A DNA stretch of 64,000 nucleotides, taken from Polychytrium aggregatum (taxonomy: Eukaryota > Chytridiomycota > Chytridiomycetes > Polychytriales). Location of the stretch: assembly GCF_025602895.1 (NCBI RefSeq), contig NW_026516214.1, forward strand, positions 372,001 to 436,000. Reading direction: 5' to 3'. A program made the translations under genes and the position numbers. The notes under the pieces were generated by a model, which searched no databases, had not been told where the DNA came from, and was given only the letters and a program-made list of their open reading frames with translations. Numbering within the stretch: the first letter of the stretch is position 1; every line of letters begins with the position of its first letter. Below, piece by piece: positions 36,488 to 48,215 of this stretch.

Positions 36488-36877
36488 TGCGGTCGCTCGG
36501 AATGTTAGCGGGGTGTCGTGGTCTGCGTGCAACCGATGCGCTTGCTGTTGCTGCTGGGCCCGGCTTGGTGCGACTCGGCCAGCAGAAATGCCCAGGCCCG
36601 ATCACCCAGATCCTTCTGCATCTTGCACCCCCCCCTCCTCCTCACTCTTTCCCGCACCGCCCTCGACTCATCGTCGCTCAGGACTCGGCTGCGTCCCGGA
36701 GCCTCCTCTCTTGCCCTCCACCCGCATCGGTTGTCCGGCCCGCTGCCGCCTCCCTGCAGTCCATCGGCACAGCGACCCCTCGTCCCACACCCGCTCTGAC
36801 TCGTCCCTCCCTTCTGGCATTCAGGACAGCCCTTCTCCTGGCGGCATCCACAGCCTTGCCCAGCAAACGCCACCTCA

Positions 36878-39800
36878 ATGACGGCGCTCACTTGGGCACC
36901 CGAACAGCCCCAATCGGCCCCAGCGGGCGACCACCGCCCCGCCCAGAAGAAGCGGCGGGACTCTTATTTTCAGCTCGTGATGCAGGTGGCTTCGACGTTC
37001 TTTAACAAGCCTGCGTCCTCCTTCCATTCCGCAAAGGCCAAGAAACCAAAAAAGTATGTCCTCCAATCGGCCGAGTTCTATGGCGCCGACTTCTCGCTGC
37101 CCCCCGAAAACCCTGAACTCGAGAACCTTCACCGCCCACCCCCGGACTCGCAGACCACCTCCGAGCTCGATCGCATTCGGGCTGAGCAGGGCTCGGTCTT
37201 CATCTCGGCGCTCAACAGCATCATCTTCAATCGCTCGGAGAGAGCATCGGTCCCAAGCACAGACTCACCCGACCCTGCTGCCGGCTCGCCATCATCGCCC
37301 CAGCAGCCCGAGTCCTCCCAGTTTGTCCCCAAACCTCTCGCTTCGGTCCTGAACCCTGCGCAACAGCAGCCCGTCGACTATTCGGAGCTCTTTCCTCCCT
37401 TCATCGCAAAGACCGAGGGCGTCAGCATCTTTCGCATCGAGAGCCTCAAACCAGCGCTGCAGAGCGACTCGACTTTTGGCAAGTTCTGCACCGCCGACTG
37501 CTACATCATCCTGAATGCCACCCGACAGGATGGCGCCGATGCCGACGTCGACATGGATGACCACGACTACGACTACAAGATCTTCTCGTGGATCGGCAAC
37601 CAGGCCGAGCTCGACAAGCGGTTTTGCGCAGCCATGTTTGCTGTTGGCTTGCGAAACTGGATTGGAACATCCGAGACGGTCGAGCGAGAGGTGGGTTTCC
37701 GAGTCAGGCTGGGTAGAATCGATCGCCGCCCCATCGTCCGGACCCGCCGAGAGCACGGACGAGCCCACAGCCACGGTTCGCCATGTGCATGGTCGTGGGC
37801 TCATGACTCTTTGTACCTGTGACCGAGCCTGGGATACAATCGCCTGCTGCGAGTCGCCCCTCTCTTGATTCTAACTCGATGCCGTCAATCAATGCACCGC
37901 CCTGTTCTCGTCGCAACCCAACCCCACACCACGTCGCCGGCCGCACCTTCCAACCCCGGCACTCTGGGGAAAGACGGATTCGGACGAATCCGAGTCGTTC
38001 TTGGACCTTTTTGGTGATAACTTTGAGATCCTCGACGCCTCCTACGCGACCGACAGCGGGTTGTATGTCACCGAGAAGAGGCGCTATCCCACCAGGCTCT
38101 ATCGGGTGCAGGGCAAGGCCCAGGTTGTCCTTCAACTGGTAAGCTTACGACTACAGCGATTCCAGAGCTCCGGTTCCTCTCGTGGCTGTTGTTTGATTAT
38201 CCCGCCGATGTCCGCCGATGCCGCGTCTCAACCACAAGACTTTCCAAGGAATGTTCGTCTCCCTCTTGGGCATACCCACACTCATGTCCATGCTCACGCC
38301 ATGCTGTTCGTCCATCGGAACGACCTTGTCTCTCCTCCATTCCTCAGGTCGAGCCGTCGAGTCGGTCTCTGCGTTCTGACGGGGTTTTCCTGCTCGATGT
38401 GGGATACGCCCTCTACCAGTGGAATGGCTCCAAGTCGAGTCTGCAGCACAAGTCAAAGTGCCGCATCATGGTTGATCGCATTAGCAAGTCCGAGCGTGCC
38501 GGAAAGGTCGAGCCTATCGAAATAGGCATGTTTCATTCATCGGCACTATGGGACAGGGAGGAAGTGCTGTCGGGCATCGCACACTCCGAACCCGAAGGAG
38601 CTGCAACTGCGGCTCAGTCAGTCGTCTCCGTCATGACGCTGTTCGGGACGGTACCCCTATCGTGAACGCCGTTCCAGAACCTAATGTCATTGTATCTTCA
38701 CTCTGTACATTCAGATGAGTCAGACGAACCCAGTCGCTTTTGGAGCATCCTCGGCGGCGAGAGGACACAGGACGAGGACCAAGACGTCGACGAGGAGCAC
38801 GCCGAATTTGTGACGCTTTATCAAAGCAGTGATATTTCTCCGGCGCTCTATCGGTTCGTTGGGTGCATCTGCGGCAACACTCGTGGTCATTGCTTTGGAT
38901 CCTGCAAACTCGAGTCCGCTGTTGTGTCGTGTTGCGGTCGCTGCTGATCCTGCCGGCCACGTTCGGCAAAGTTTTGATTGAGCATCTTCACTTATTCGCC
39001 TGCGATACGACCATCTCTAGCGCGACCGAGGAGCTTGCTGATGAAGTGGAAGGCCACACCGTCACAGCCGGCAAGATGAAGAGAGCCATGCTCGAGTCTG
39101 AAGGCTGCTACATACTTGACACTGGCGTCGAATTGAACCTGTGGATAGGCAAGCTGGCGACGCTCGCTCTAAAGAGCTCGGCGACAGAGCTCCTGACGGT
39201 AAATACGAGAGCCACAGTGCCGCGTGCCGTTGTGTCATAGTTGAGCCTAGCAATATGCATATCTGCTTGTGGATCTGGAGGGGGGGGATCTTGATGGCGT
39301 GCTGACCCATTCCCTCGTTTCCATCGGACCACCTGGCTCTTGTTCCATCACGACACACACACATACACAATATCCGCCTGCACCCCTTCCATGGACAGAG
39401 AATCGTCCCGGTCCGCAAGAGGCCCAAGTGGGTCGCTCTCAACAAGCACTGGGAGGGGCATGAGACCGAAGTTTTCAAGCTCTGGTTCGTTGACTGGGAC
39501 GACAAGCTCGACATCAACTGGGAGGATGTCAAGCAAGGTAAAGAGCCTCCGTCGCCGATCTCGACTCACCGAAATAGATCTAGGCATTTCCGGGGCTAAC
39601 GAGCGCAGCGTCATTCGGCATTTACTCACCGGTACTGATCTGGATCCCACGCTTCGACCTAGGCGACATCCCCAAGAAATTGGCTCCGACCACCAAACCG
39701 CCGAGCCCGCTCCGAGTCGATGTGCGAGCGCTCTACGAGCCCCCACCGGATTTTGACGTCTCTGAGCCCGTCATCGAGGAAACCATGGGCCACGCCAACG

Positions 39801-41476
39801 GACTCCTGCGATCTCTGACAGCATTCATATACCGCGGCAACCGCTTCGTCCGGCTACCCGAGGAAGAGCGCGGCCACTTTTATGCCGAAGACTCGTACAT
39901 CTTCCTGTGCGTATACCGCCTTGAGGAGCTCAAGGAGAAAATCGAGCGCGAAGAGAAGCGCGATCGACGGCTCTCGGTCCGGTCGGCCGCGACATCAAAG
40001 AGCCGCAGTAGCGTCATCATGGAGCCGTCCGGGAGCGAGCGACCCAGCCATGCGTCACGTCTGCATCTGCAGATCCCTGTCGCGAATAGCAGCAGCAGCA
40101 GCAGCAGTAGCAAACGGACCTCAATCCTGACCCCAACGCTCGAAGAATCCGAAGAGTCCAAGTTCAGCCCCGTCTCGGGAGAGCTTCCTTCACCCAGGAG
40201 CGAAGTAGACGACGACGAGCCTGAGGAGCACGAAGAGCACGACGAGTCCGAGGACGAGTCCCGCGTCGAGTGCGTGGTCTACTTTTGGAAGGGCATCCGG
40301 TCCAGTGCGATCGCAATGTCGACTTTCAAATTCAAAACGCAGAAGGAGATGGAGGCGCTCGTCATGGACATGTACAAGTGCTCGGTCAAGGTTGTCTATC
40401 TCGATCAAGGCAAAGAGCCTCTTGCGCTGCTGGCCCACCTCGATAACATGTATGTTGTCCACCAGCGCGGCCAGCGCGGCCAGGATCGAGATCGCAAGAG
40501 CGCCCTCTATCACATCTGGACCGACAACCGGTACAAGACCACCCGTGCTGTACAAGTTGCCAGCCGGGCCGCCAGCCTGGTCTCGCGAGATTGCTTTTTT
40601 CTCTACAGCCTCGACACCAACACGCCTTCGTACCTTTGGATCGGTAAAGGCGCCTCCAAGGACGAAGTGCGGCGGGCACACGCCGTGATTGCTCGGATCC
40701 TCAAGGTGCGGCCCCCAAACCCTGGCGCAGTACCGTCGTTCAAGACCCAGCAGTCCCTGGTCAGCGCCATGTCAACGCTGCTGTCACCGACCCTACGCGC
40801 AGCGACGCTGCCAACCACCCCCACAGATGGCCTCGCGTTCGAAAGCCTCCAGCACCCGCTGACGGCGCTAGACATACTGTCGCTGCCTTACAAAGTCATC
40901 AACGAACGGCTGGAGCTGCACGGATTCTGGAGCCTGCTGCAGCATGGCCGGGAGCGCTACGCTGGAGGCAGCGAGTACTACTATATCAAACCACCGCGAT
41001 TCCTCAAATGCTCGTGCACCAGCGGATTCTTCAGTGTCGAAGAGCTTATCCAGATCACCCAGGTGGATTTGACCCCCGACAGCTGCGTCATCCTCGACCC
41101 GGGCGCACCCAACAAGATCTTTATCTGGAAGGGCGCCGAAGCCAGCGATGTCGTCTGCAAGCTCACCTGGAAGAGTGTCGAGGTCTGGCTCGACAATCTC
41201 GACGACGGGCGCGCAATCCTGCCCCAGATTACAAGTGACGATGACGACGAGCCGCGCCGACCCTCGGGGTCGTACCAGCAGCGAGGATCGGATGTGGTCT
41301 GGGTCAACCAGGCAAACGAGCCGATCGAATTCCGGGCCTTCTTCCGAGGCTGGGATATCCAGGCCGTTGGATTCCGCATGATTGAAGTCGGAAGCGAGTT
41401 CAGTCGCATGGAAGAGGAGAAGCGGCGACAGAAGGCTTTAATGCGCATGGAGGCCGCCACGGATGTTCGATCGTGA
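36878..41476 (+). CDS. Flightless-1-type gelsolin-family protein without leucine-rich repeats
   Basis: Predicted actin-binding protein with six gelsolin-like repeats. Exons 36878-37690, 37974-38138, 38348-38525, 38715-38853, 39021-39198, 39399-39537 and 39609-41476 give 1159 residues. Repeat 1 starts near residue 180 (EGVSIFRIESLKPAL, IFSWIGNQAELDKRFCAAM). Repeat 2 contains GLYVTEKRRYPTRLYRVQGK and VFLLDVGYALYQWNG. FWSILGGE and CYILDTGVELNLWIG mark repeat 3. The second half has FVRLPEEERGHFYAEDSYIF and VVYFWKG, then CVILDPGAPNKIFIWKG, all closest to flightless-1 in my recollection. The N-terminal 175 residues are not LRRs. Intron 3 uses a GC donor (ATAG|GCATGT at 38526). Acidic and Ser-rich inserts lie in the fourth repeat. 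Confidence 0.88.
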
Positions 41477-42454
41477 GCCCCTTGCCAGTCGCCAGTTGCC
41501 GTATGTGTCCGGCAATCAGTATTCCCGAGTAAGTTGCCTCGCGTTGCCGGACAAGGTGCGAGACCGGTATGCTGGACCAAGGGCAAGTGCCTCAGCGGTG
41601 ATGCCATGCGATACAACGGAACCAGGATGGCAAGCATAGACAAGTAACCACAAATCCCTGCGAGCAGGGGGGGCTCCGGTGGGCGCTTGATGATCCTGGC
41701 CGTCCTTGATCATCACCACAAGCTCGACTTCTCGGTTCATCGACGAGGCGTCTGTCGATCCGTTCGTTTTGCATGATGCATCCAGCACTCTAGGCCGGCC
41801 TTGATCCCCCGTATCGACCAGCACTCCTCCGCCCTGCATCGTTATCCTCCGGTCCGGCACTTTCTCAACCTCCTCATCAGCGCCCATAGTATATTTGACT
41901 GTTCATTTTGGTATCCTTCCTTCTCGTTTGTCCCCAACGCATCGACCAATATATTTGACTCTTGCAACTGTCTCTGACTGGAATCTGGAAGCTGGCCCAC
42001 ATGTTTCGGCCAAAATAAAGCGGGGACAGCCACGTTTCCAATCGATTGTGTCGTATTCGGAGTCGCGCAGTAGCCTGGGCCGTTGGAAATACACCATCGC
42101 TGCTTGGGAGCAGCCTCGTCGTGGAGAGCCTCAGACCGCTATCCCGTCGCCGCCACAGAGTTGCACACAGCGATCATGCTGTGCGCCGCGGAAATCTAGG
42201 GTGGTCATTGTGGACTATGAATGTGTGTGCAGTCCCACCAGAACAGAGACATGCGATAGGACCAGGGGTACCCAATCCATTTACAGTCGCTGCAAAGTGT
42301 CGACAGAAACCCCCCCCCGACCGCATCCAGGTGCCCAGGCGCTCCGTTTCATTTCTGCACCGACTGTCGTCGACTGTCGCCACAGATGAGCTTCTATGTA
42401 TTCAGAGTCAGAAACGGCCATCAAGCCATGGGATCATGGATGGCTCCGCTATTG
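41477..42454. other. Convergent intergenic region, flightless-1-like / RGS
   Basis: About 980 bp. It has a run of nine C at 42310-42318. No gene was recognised. Confidence 0.5.
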
Positions 42455-42700
42455 CTAGTTGATCTTTACCGCCAGCCGATCGCCAAGCCAGAACTCGATT
42501 TGCTGGCGCAGGTGTCCAACCTCGCCAAACTCTGAGCCAAACTCGGCTCCGGGGATCGAGTACCCCTCTGACCGGCGCGGGCAGGTCAAGTTCAGGACTT
42601 GTGTGAGAATCTTGATGGCCTCCCGCTCGGTTTGGATATCACGGTTTGACTGCTGCTGCAGTTGTTGTTGTTGATGCTGCAGTTGTTGTTGCTGTTGTTG

Positions 42701-42731
<31 letters not shown>

Positions 42732-44314
42732 TGCTGTTGGTTGAAGCGAGCAGAGACACCTCCACGTCCAGTGACAGTGCTGCCACCGTCGCTGTTGCCG
42801 TTGCTGCTGCCGCTGCCATTGCCCCGATCAACGAGCGACGTCCGGTTCATAAGGCTGTAGAACTTGGAGGACAAAAAGTCGCCATAGTGCCTGTTGAGAA
42901 GCTGGAATATTTCGTCGTACGAAAGCCGGAAGATCTGCGGGTCGAGGGATCGAGTGGTGGCGCTGGATGAAACGCCCGAGGACTTGATGACATCGCGGAC
43001 GAGACGTCTGGCTCGGTCCGAGACGTTGATCTCGAAGACGCTCGAAGGGTCCAGGTAAGTTTGGTAGATCATCAATGCTTCGCTGTCGTCGAGTTCATAG
43101 TCCCAGTAACCCTGGACATCGACAATGAAGAACAGGAGCTCGGCCGAGTGCTTGGTGAGAAGGAAGGCCAGGAAGTACACCAGAGCGATGCGGCTCCGGA
43201 GCAGGAGGTACAGACTGCTTGGGTCGGCTCCTCTGGGCGAGTCGAATCGGCCAGGGTTCGAGCGGGCGCTGCTTGGCTCGGGCGACATTGGGCTGGCACT
43301 GCCCGAGGGTGTTCGGCTCAGCCAGGCCGGAAACTGGATTGGAGAAGCTGGGATCCGAGGCGATGTCGTGGGGGAGGCGGGTTTGGGTCGCGGCGGGAGG
43401 TGGGGTGGAACAGGCGACAGGATTGCAGAGGACGGCCCTATCGATCCCGATGCTGCTGCAGAAGGCGCCGCAGCGGGGTCACCAAAAGCCGAGACAGGTG
43501 TTATTTTTTTTCAGGGCGCTGGTGCTGGAGATCCCCTTGGACCTCGGCCCTGGGCTCAACGCACACAGGCAACCCATCAACGGCCGGAAACCTCGACATA
43601 CACACAGCTGCCGATGGAGCCAAGAAACAGCCACGGCTTTCCCCAAGCACAGCGGCGCTGTAGCCGAGAGCGACGGTGCCCTCCCCCGAGACACATTCGC
43701 ATACCTTGTGGTCCCAATGGAATCGACGGCAACGGCTTGGACCTTGACCGAATCGGGGCGAGCCGAGGAGACGGCGGTGGGCGGTCAAAGGAGCCCGTGG
43801 GCGCCATCGACGGGGACGACGGGACGGAGCCCGGCCGCTGCTGGATCTGATGGCGAGGAGTCCGGGTGTCGACGGCGGTTCGGATCGCCTCGTCCCAGAG
43901 CTGATCGAGCTGGCTCCGCAGCTGCATGCGCTCGAGGTCGATTTGGGAGGTGGTGCTATTGAGAGACTTTGCCTCCTCGTCCTCGGCCCAGCGCAGGTAG
44001 TTGACAATGGCCCAGTCCCGCCATTCGTGGTCGGCCTTGATTCTTCCGGCAACGTAGCGGGACATGCGGCTCCGTCCCAGGGTCCGCATGGTGCCGTCGG
44101 GGTAGCTGAGGGACAGCCCCAGCGAGAGCTCCTTGCGACCGCTGAAATCCGAGAGGGCGGTCTCGAGGTCCTTGAGCAGGGACGATGGCCTGTCCTGTTG
44201 CTGCTGTATCTGCTGTTGCTGCTGCTTCTGCGTCCTTTGCTGCGGTGGAGCAGCCGAACGAGCGAGATCCGAAGCCGGGGCCTCCTTGACGAAGGGCATC
44301 CCTCGAAGCGACAT
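42455..44314 (-). CDS. RGS-domain protein with polyglutamine tract
   Basis: Likely GTPase-accelerating regulator of a heterotrimeric G-protein alpha subunit. Exons 44314-43705 and 43455-42455 join in phase 1, giving 536 residues. The RGS fold spans about residues 285-410, with FLLTKHSAELLFFIVDVQGY (first helices), IYQTYLDPSSVFEINVSD and FQLLNRHYGDFLSSKFYSL. This matches the order of RGS helices though spacing is loose, with an insert (about SSGVSSSATTRSLD). The N-terminal 200 residues are Gln/Ser/Pro-rich with an unassigned block, SRMSRYVAGRIKADHEWRDW. A pure CAG/CAA run encodes about 25 glutamines after the RGS domain. The start is the ATG that opens MSLRGMPFVKE. Confidence 0.78.
42650..42742. 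repeat. CAG/CAA polyglutamine tract in RGS gene
   Basis: Nearly continuous CTG/TTG on the plus strand, Gln codons on the coding strand, with two His interruptions. Confidence 0.92.
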
Positions 44315-45108
44315 GGCGGTTGACCGGAGTTTGTGGTATCGGTATCGCTGTTGATGTTGAAGCCGGGTTGTTGGACGGGCTCGGATCGGCTAGGATCAGC
44401 TCGGCTCGGATTGGATCGAATGGCAAACGAGCACTGGAGTTGGGTCCGGCGGCGTTGTTGGTTGGGCAAGAGCGATGAGGGCTGGACGACAATCGACGGA
44501 TGCGACAGCCCGGCCCACAGATTGCCAGGCCGAGGAAACCGCCTCGGCCATGTTTGTGTGACGGCGGTCGCGTTGTTGGTGGTTCGCCACGGGCCGCGTG
44601 GGCGATTGCTTTTTCTGGCTCTGGCTCTGGCTCTGGCTCTGGCTCCGAGTGGATGCTCATTCACGGCATCCTAGATTGCAGCATACACCCTGTTTTGAGC
44701 CAGGGCTGTCGTCGCTTTCTGGGTCCCGAATACATATCATAACCAAACGGTGTGTCCATGGAGACCGGCACCGCGACACCTCACCCTGTGCGGAGCTGTC
44801 CTGGTGATCGAATGCATCCACCACACTCCCACATCGCGATGCTGGTGCCAGCCGATCATCGCCAAAGGAGATCGACAAGGTTGATTTGAAGAAACGCAAA
44901 TGGGGTACAGCCCCGTTTTGTTTGGAACATGCTGTAAGTGTACTGACGAACATCTTGGATCAACAACAAACATACAAAAATGCGGTATGCAGGATCAGGA
45001 TTTGCCTTGGCTACCCGTCCGGCAATCCGGACCTTCGCCAGCATCGATACCACCTATCCGCATCAGCATCCGCTTCAGAATCCGGAGGACAAAGACCGCT
45101 CCGTGCGG
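44315..45108. other. Intergenic: RGS promoter side and sulfite oxidase 3' flank
   Basis: About 790 bp. A GGCTCT hexamer array lies at about 44615-44647. No gene was recognised. Confidence 0.5.
44615..44647. repeat. GGCTCT hexanucleotide repeat
   Basis: Five to six tandem units upstream of the RGS start codon. Confidence 0.9.
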
Positions 45109-47022
45109 CTACGCAACCAACACGCTGACTCGGTGCCAGGCGCTCACGAGCACGCCCCGGACGTTGTAGCAGCTGTCGTGGGTCTCAGGCTGGGTATTGT
45201 AGCTCGAGTCGATGGCCTTGCAAACAAGCTCGACCTGGCGCTGGGAGTCGTCTGCGGTCGAATCGAGCTTGCCGACAGGGACATCTGCGCGCCACTGAAC
45301 CCAGGCCCAATGGCGTCCTGTTTGTTGCTTGTGCCCCTCGAGCAGCTCGGCATCGATCCAGGTCTTGCCGCCGTCAGATGAGACATCCACTCGGGCGATT
45401 GAGCGACCGCCCCCGCTCCAAGCATACCCCTCGACACGGACGGTTCCCTGGATTGGGGTTTTGGCACGGCCAGAGTCTTGCGATGGGGGATCGAGGGAAA
45501 CAAGCTGGTTCATCAGGGGAAAGGTGATGGCGCTCTGGACCGGCATCTCCTGGATACTCTCGGCTTTTTCATAGTCGGACGTTTCGAGGGTCTTGGAAGG
45601 GCCAAAGCCCTTGTAGTCCCGTCGTTGCCAGTGCGAGGGCGACTCTTCGTCTGAAAGCACAATGCCGTTGAGCCACTTGACGCTGCGAGCAGCGACGTGC
45701 CCAGGAACGATGGATCTCAGGGGATAGCCGTGATCGGACGGCAGATCCTCGCCATTCATCTTGTAGGCCAGGATGACATCGCCCATTGGCGACAGGGCTT
45801 TGTTGAGAGGAATAGAGGAGCCATAGCCTTCTGCACCGGTGAATTGGACGTGCTCAACCTCTTGGGCGTCGGGCGAGGTGGGGTCGAATCCGGCAGCGAT
45901 CAGGACATCGCGCAGGCGGACTCCGGTGTAGACGGCGTTGGAGATGGCGCCCTGGGTCCAGAGCAAGCCCTTGGTGGGCTTGGTGTCGTGCATATCTTTG
46001 CGGCGATTACCAGCGCATTCCAGAGTAACCGTCAGTTCGACCTCCTTGCCAATGCGTTTAATGTCGTCGAGGGAGACGGAGTAGTCGTCCGGGATCCCCG
46101 GCCCCTCGATCTTGATCCGGAAATCATCGACATCGATCTTGGGAACGGGCAGGTGGTTGCGGACATAGTGGAGATCGGTTGGAGTGACAAAGGAGCGGAG
46201 ACCATGCACAGGCGTCTCGGCATTACAGGGCTTGGCCGCGCGGACAATCAGCTCGGGGCTACGCTCGGGGTCGTTTGCAAACAGAAGCTGGAGGGCCTTG
46301 GCGTCATCGTCGCTAGACCGCCGGTGGTTGGGGTCAACATTGCCGATGCGGTATTCTTCAAGAAGAGCACGGGTTTCGGGGCTTTGGTGGATGGTGAAGA
46401 CGTTCCAGAACGGATCGATGGACTTGCCTGCGGCGAGAAAGATGCGCTCGCCGCCAGGGTGAATGTCGACAAAGTTGGTGATATCATAGACTCCGTCACC
46501 GGAGATGACCCATATGCCCGTAGCCTTGGAATCGTGCTGAGCGACCTGGTCGGCGGTGTAAAAGGGCAGCCCGGGCTTGACCGAGTTGAGGCTGGGAACA
46601 GGGGTGGGAGCGGAAGGAGCAGCAGAGGCCGCCGCCGCAACTTGGGAGGATGGCGCATTGGCGGGCACGGTGGCAGCGCCCTCGGACGATGGACGAGTAT
46701 CTGCTTTGGTGCCGAGAGAATCGGAAGCGGAGGATGCAGGGCCAGTGAGAGCGAGCGATCGGCGGGATTCGCCGTGGAGTCGCGGTTGGTTGAGGTACCA
46801 CCCCAGGGTCAATGCCGAGGCGCCGGCGAGGACGCCGAGCCAAATGAGGCGAGAAGACGGAGGTGGAAAGGGTGCTTGGGACTGGGTCGAGTACTTGAGG
46901 GCTGCTTGGACGGGTTGGTGTCGACGGACCAAGAGGTTGGAGGGGGTCAAGCGAGCAGGAGAGGAGAATGCGGCGATTCTCCGAGAGAGCCCCGTGGGTA
47001 CGAGGCGACTGAAGATGACCAT
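45109..47022 (-). CDS. SUOX: Sulfite oxidase, mitochondrial, cytochrome-b5 and molybdenum domains
   Basis: Oxidises sulfite to sulfate using molybdopterin and passes electrons through a b5 haem. Single exon, 637 residues. The N-terminus is basic and Ser-rich with a following hydrophobic stretch (LIWLGVLAGASALTLGWYL, about residues 59-77), fitting import into mitochondria with membrane anchoring in the intermembrane space. The b5 domain (about 154-229) has HPGG and TIHQSPE haem ligands. The molybdenum domain contains LECAGNRRKDM with the metal-binding cysteine, and GYGSSIPLNKAL. The dimerisation domain ends with NVRGVLVSAWHRVSVLVA. The chosen ATG (47022) opens a good targeting sequence. It lies head-to-head with a persulfide-dioxygenase-like gene. 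Confidence 0.95.
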   Translation of the reverse strand: MVIFSRLVPTGLSRRIAAFSSPARLTPSNLLVRRHQPVQAALKYSTQSQAPFPPPSSRLIWLGVLAGASALTLGWYLNQPRLHGESRRSLALTGPASSASDSLGTKADTRPSSEGAATVPANAPSSQVAAAASAAPSAPTPVPSLNSVKPGLPFYTADQVAQHDSKATGIWVISGDGVYDITNFVDIHPGGERIFLAAGKSIDPFWNVFTIHQSPETRALLEEYRIGNVDPNHRRSSDDDAKALQLLFANDPERSPELIVRAAKPCNAETPVHGLRSFVTPTDLHYVRNHLPVPKIDVDDFRIKIEGPGIPDDYSVSLDDIKRIGKEVELTVTLECAGNRRKDMHDTKPTKGLLWTQGAISNAVYTGVRLRDVLIAAGFDPTSPDAQEVEHVQFTGAEGYGSSIPLNKALSPMGDVILAYKMNGEDLPSDHGYPLRSIVPGHVAARSVKWLNGIVLSDEESPSHWQRRDYKGFGPSKTLETSDYEKAESIQEMPVQSAITFPLMNQLVSLDPPSQDSGRAKTPIQGTVRVEGYAWSGGGRSIARVDVSSDGGKTWIDAELLEGHKQQTGRHWAWVQWRADVPVGKLDSTADDSQRQVELVCKAIDSSYNTQPETHDSCYNVRGVLVSAWHRVSVLVA

Positions 47023-47485
47023 ATGGCGCAAAGTATCGCCCGTGGGCTATGAGGCGTCGGCAGTAGGGAAATGAGGCAAAGAGGAGACGAGGGGTCAGAA
47101 GCGCGCTCGACCAAATTATCTGTCAGAGGAGGAATCGAAGTGCGGGGGGCCACAGGCAGGAGGGCCTGGGCCTGGACAAAGCGGCTGGAAAATGCGATGG
47201 AGAACACCCGCAGCCAAGAGACAGGCGGCGAACGAGGCCAAGAAGACGCAGGCTCGGCGCCACGAGGCGGGCGGGGTGGAGAGGGCGTGCCGATCACAGC
47301 GAGCGGCAGCAGAGGGTGGATGGCCGAGACCAATGGGGTTACCTAAATCGAGGAGCGATGGCGAAATCCCAGCAGGCGGGCAGTGGGTTATATAGTCTGG
47401 AACGCCGACAACCACGAGGACAGCAGGACGGATGCCCAGCCACAGGAGGCAGTGTTCGAAATGGCCGTGACAGTAATGGCGATCG

Positions 47486-47556
47486 CGATGATGGATGTGA
47501 TCGCGATGATGGATGTGATGGTGATGATGGATGTGATGGTGATGATGGATGTGTTG
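47486..47556. repeat. ATGATGGATGTG-type minisatellite
   Basis: Tandem GATGATGGATGTGATGGT units of about 18 bp, four copies with drift. Confidence 0.85.
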
Positions 47557-47916
47557 CTGTTGATGACGAATATCAGCGCCGATATCCACTGTCGGTCGTC
47601 GCTGAGGGTCGTCAGCGAATGTTGATGCTGGATGTTGATGCTTGGTGTTGGTGCTGGATGTTGGTGCTGGATGCCGAAGCCAGCACAAACCGCTGTGTGC
47701 GGTGACACGGGTGACCAATCCGCACGCGGCAGAGCACCGCCCCGCGCGCAGCAGCCACATGGCGGCATGCGCCACGCCCCGCGAGTGGTCCGCTCGGTGT
47801 GGGGTGCCTGCGCGCGATTGGCCCGCCGGGTGTGGGGTAGCACGTGGCCTGCACGGGTCGGCTCCGCTTCCGTGATCCCAGTCGCCTCCTCCCCGATTTC
47901 GCATCCTTGCAAGGCG

Positions 47917-47952
47917 TCGGCCAGAGCGTCGGCCAGAGCGTCGGCCAGAGTG
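47917..47952. repeat. 12-bp repeat GCGTCGGCCAGA
   Basis: Three exact consecutive copies in the divergent promoter region. Confidence 0.9.
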
Positions 47953-48215
47953 TTGTCAAGGGCGTTGAGAGCGTCGTCATGCTGATGCTGCCGCGGCGTG
48001 GCCTGCGTCGTCTGCCCCTTGTTTCTCGGCTGCGTATCCCACTCGTTCCCCTCTCATTTCAGCTCCGTCCAAGTATTTATTGCCTCCCGCCCGCCCCGGC
48101 CTCGACCCGCCCAGCCAGCATCAATCGCCCTCCCTTCATCCCTTGGCCCCAGCCGCGCCTTTCTCTCTCATCTTGCCGCCCAACGCGCCCATTCACATCC
48201 ACAACATTCCGCGCT

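Larger units (their letters stand above)
47023..48215. promoter_or_regulatory. 1.2-kb divergent region between SUOX and MBL-fold gene, with minisatellites
   Basis: Contains an ATGATGGATGTG-type array at about 47486-47556, a GTTGGTGCTGGAT-type array at about 47627-47682 and three GCGTCGGCCAGA units at about 47917-47952. Promoters of both divergent genes should lie here. The His-rich frame opposite the first array is a product of the repeat, not a gene. Confidence 0.5.

Noticed and set aside
45697-47052. A 451-codon plus-strand frame opposite sulfite oxidase
   Set aside because: Antisense shadow of a conserved single-exon gene; no recognisable motifs.
47388-47912. Minus-strand frame with a His-rich repeat resembling a metal-binding protein
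   Set aside because: Generated by the ATGATGGATGTG minisatellite; the frame lies in an intergenic region with no conserved flanks.
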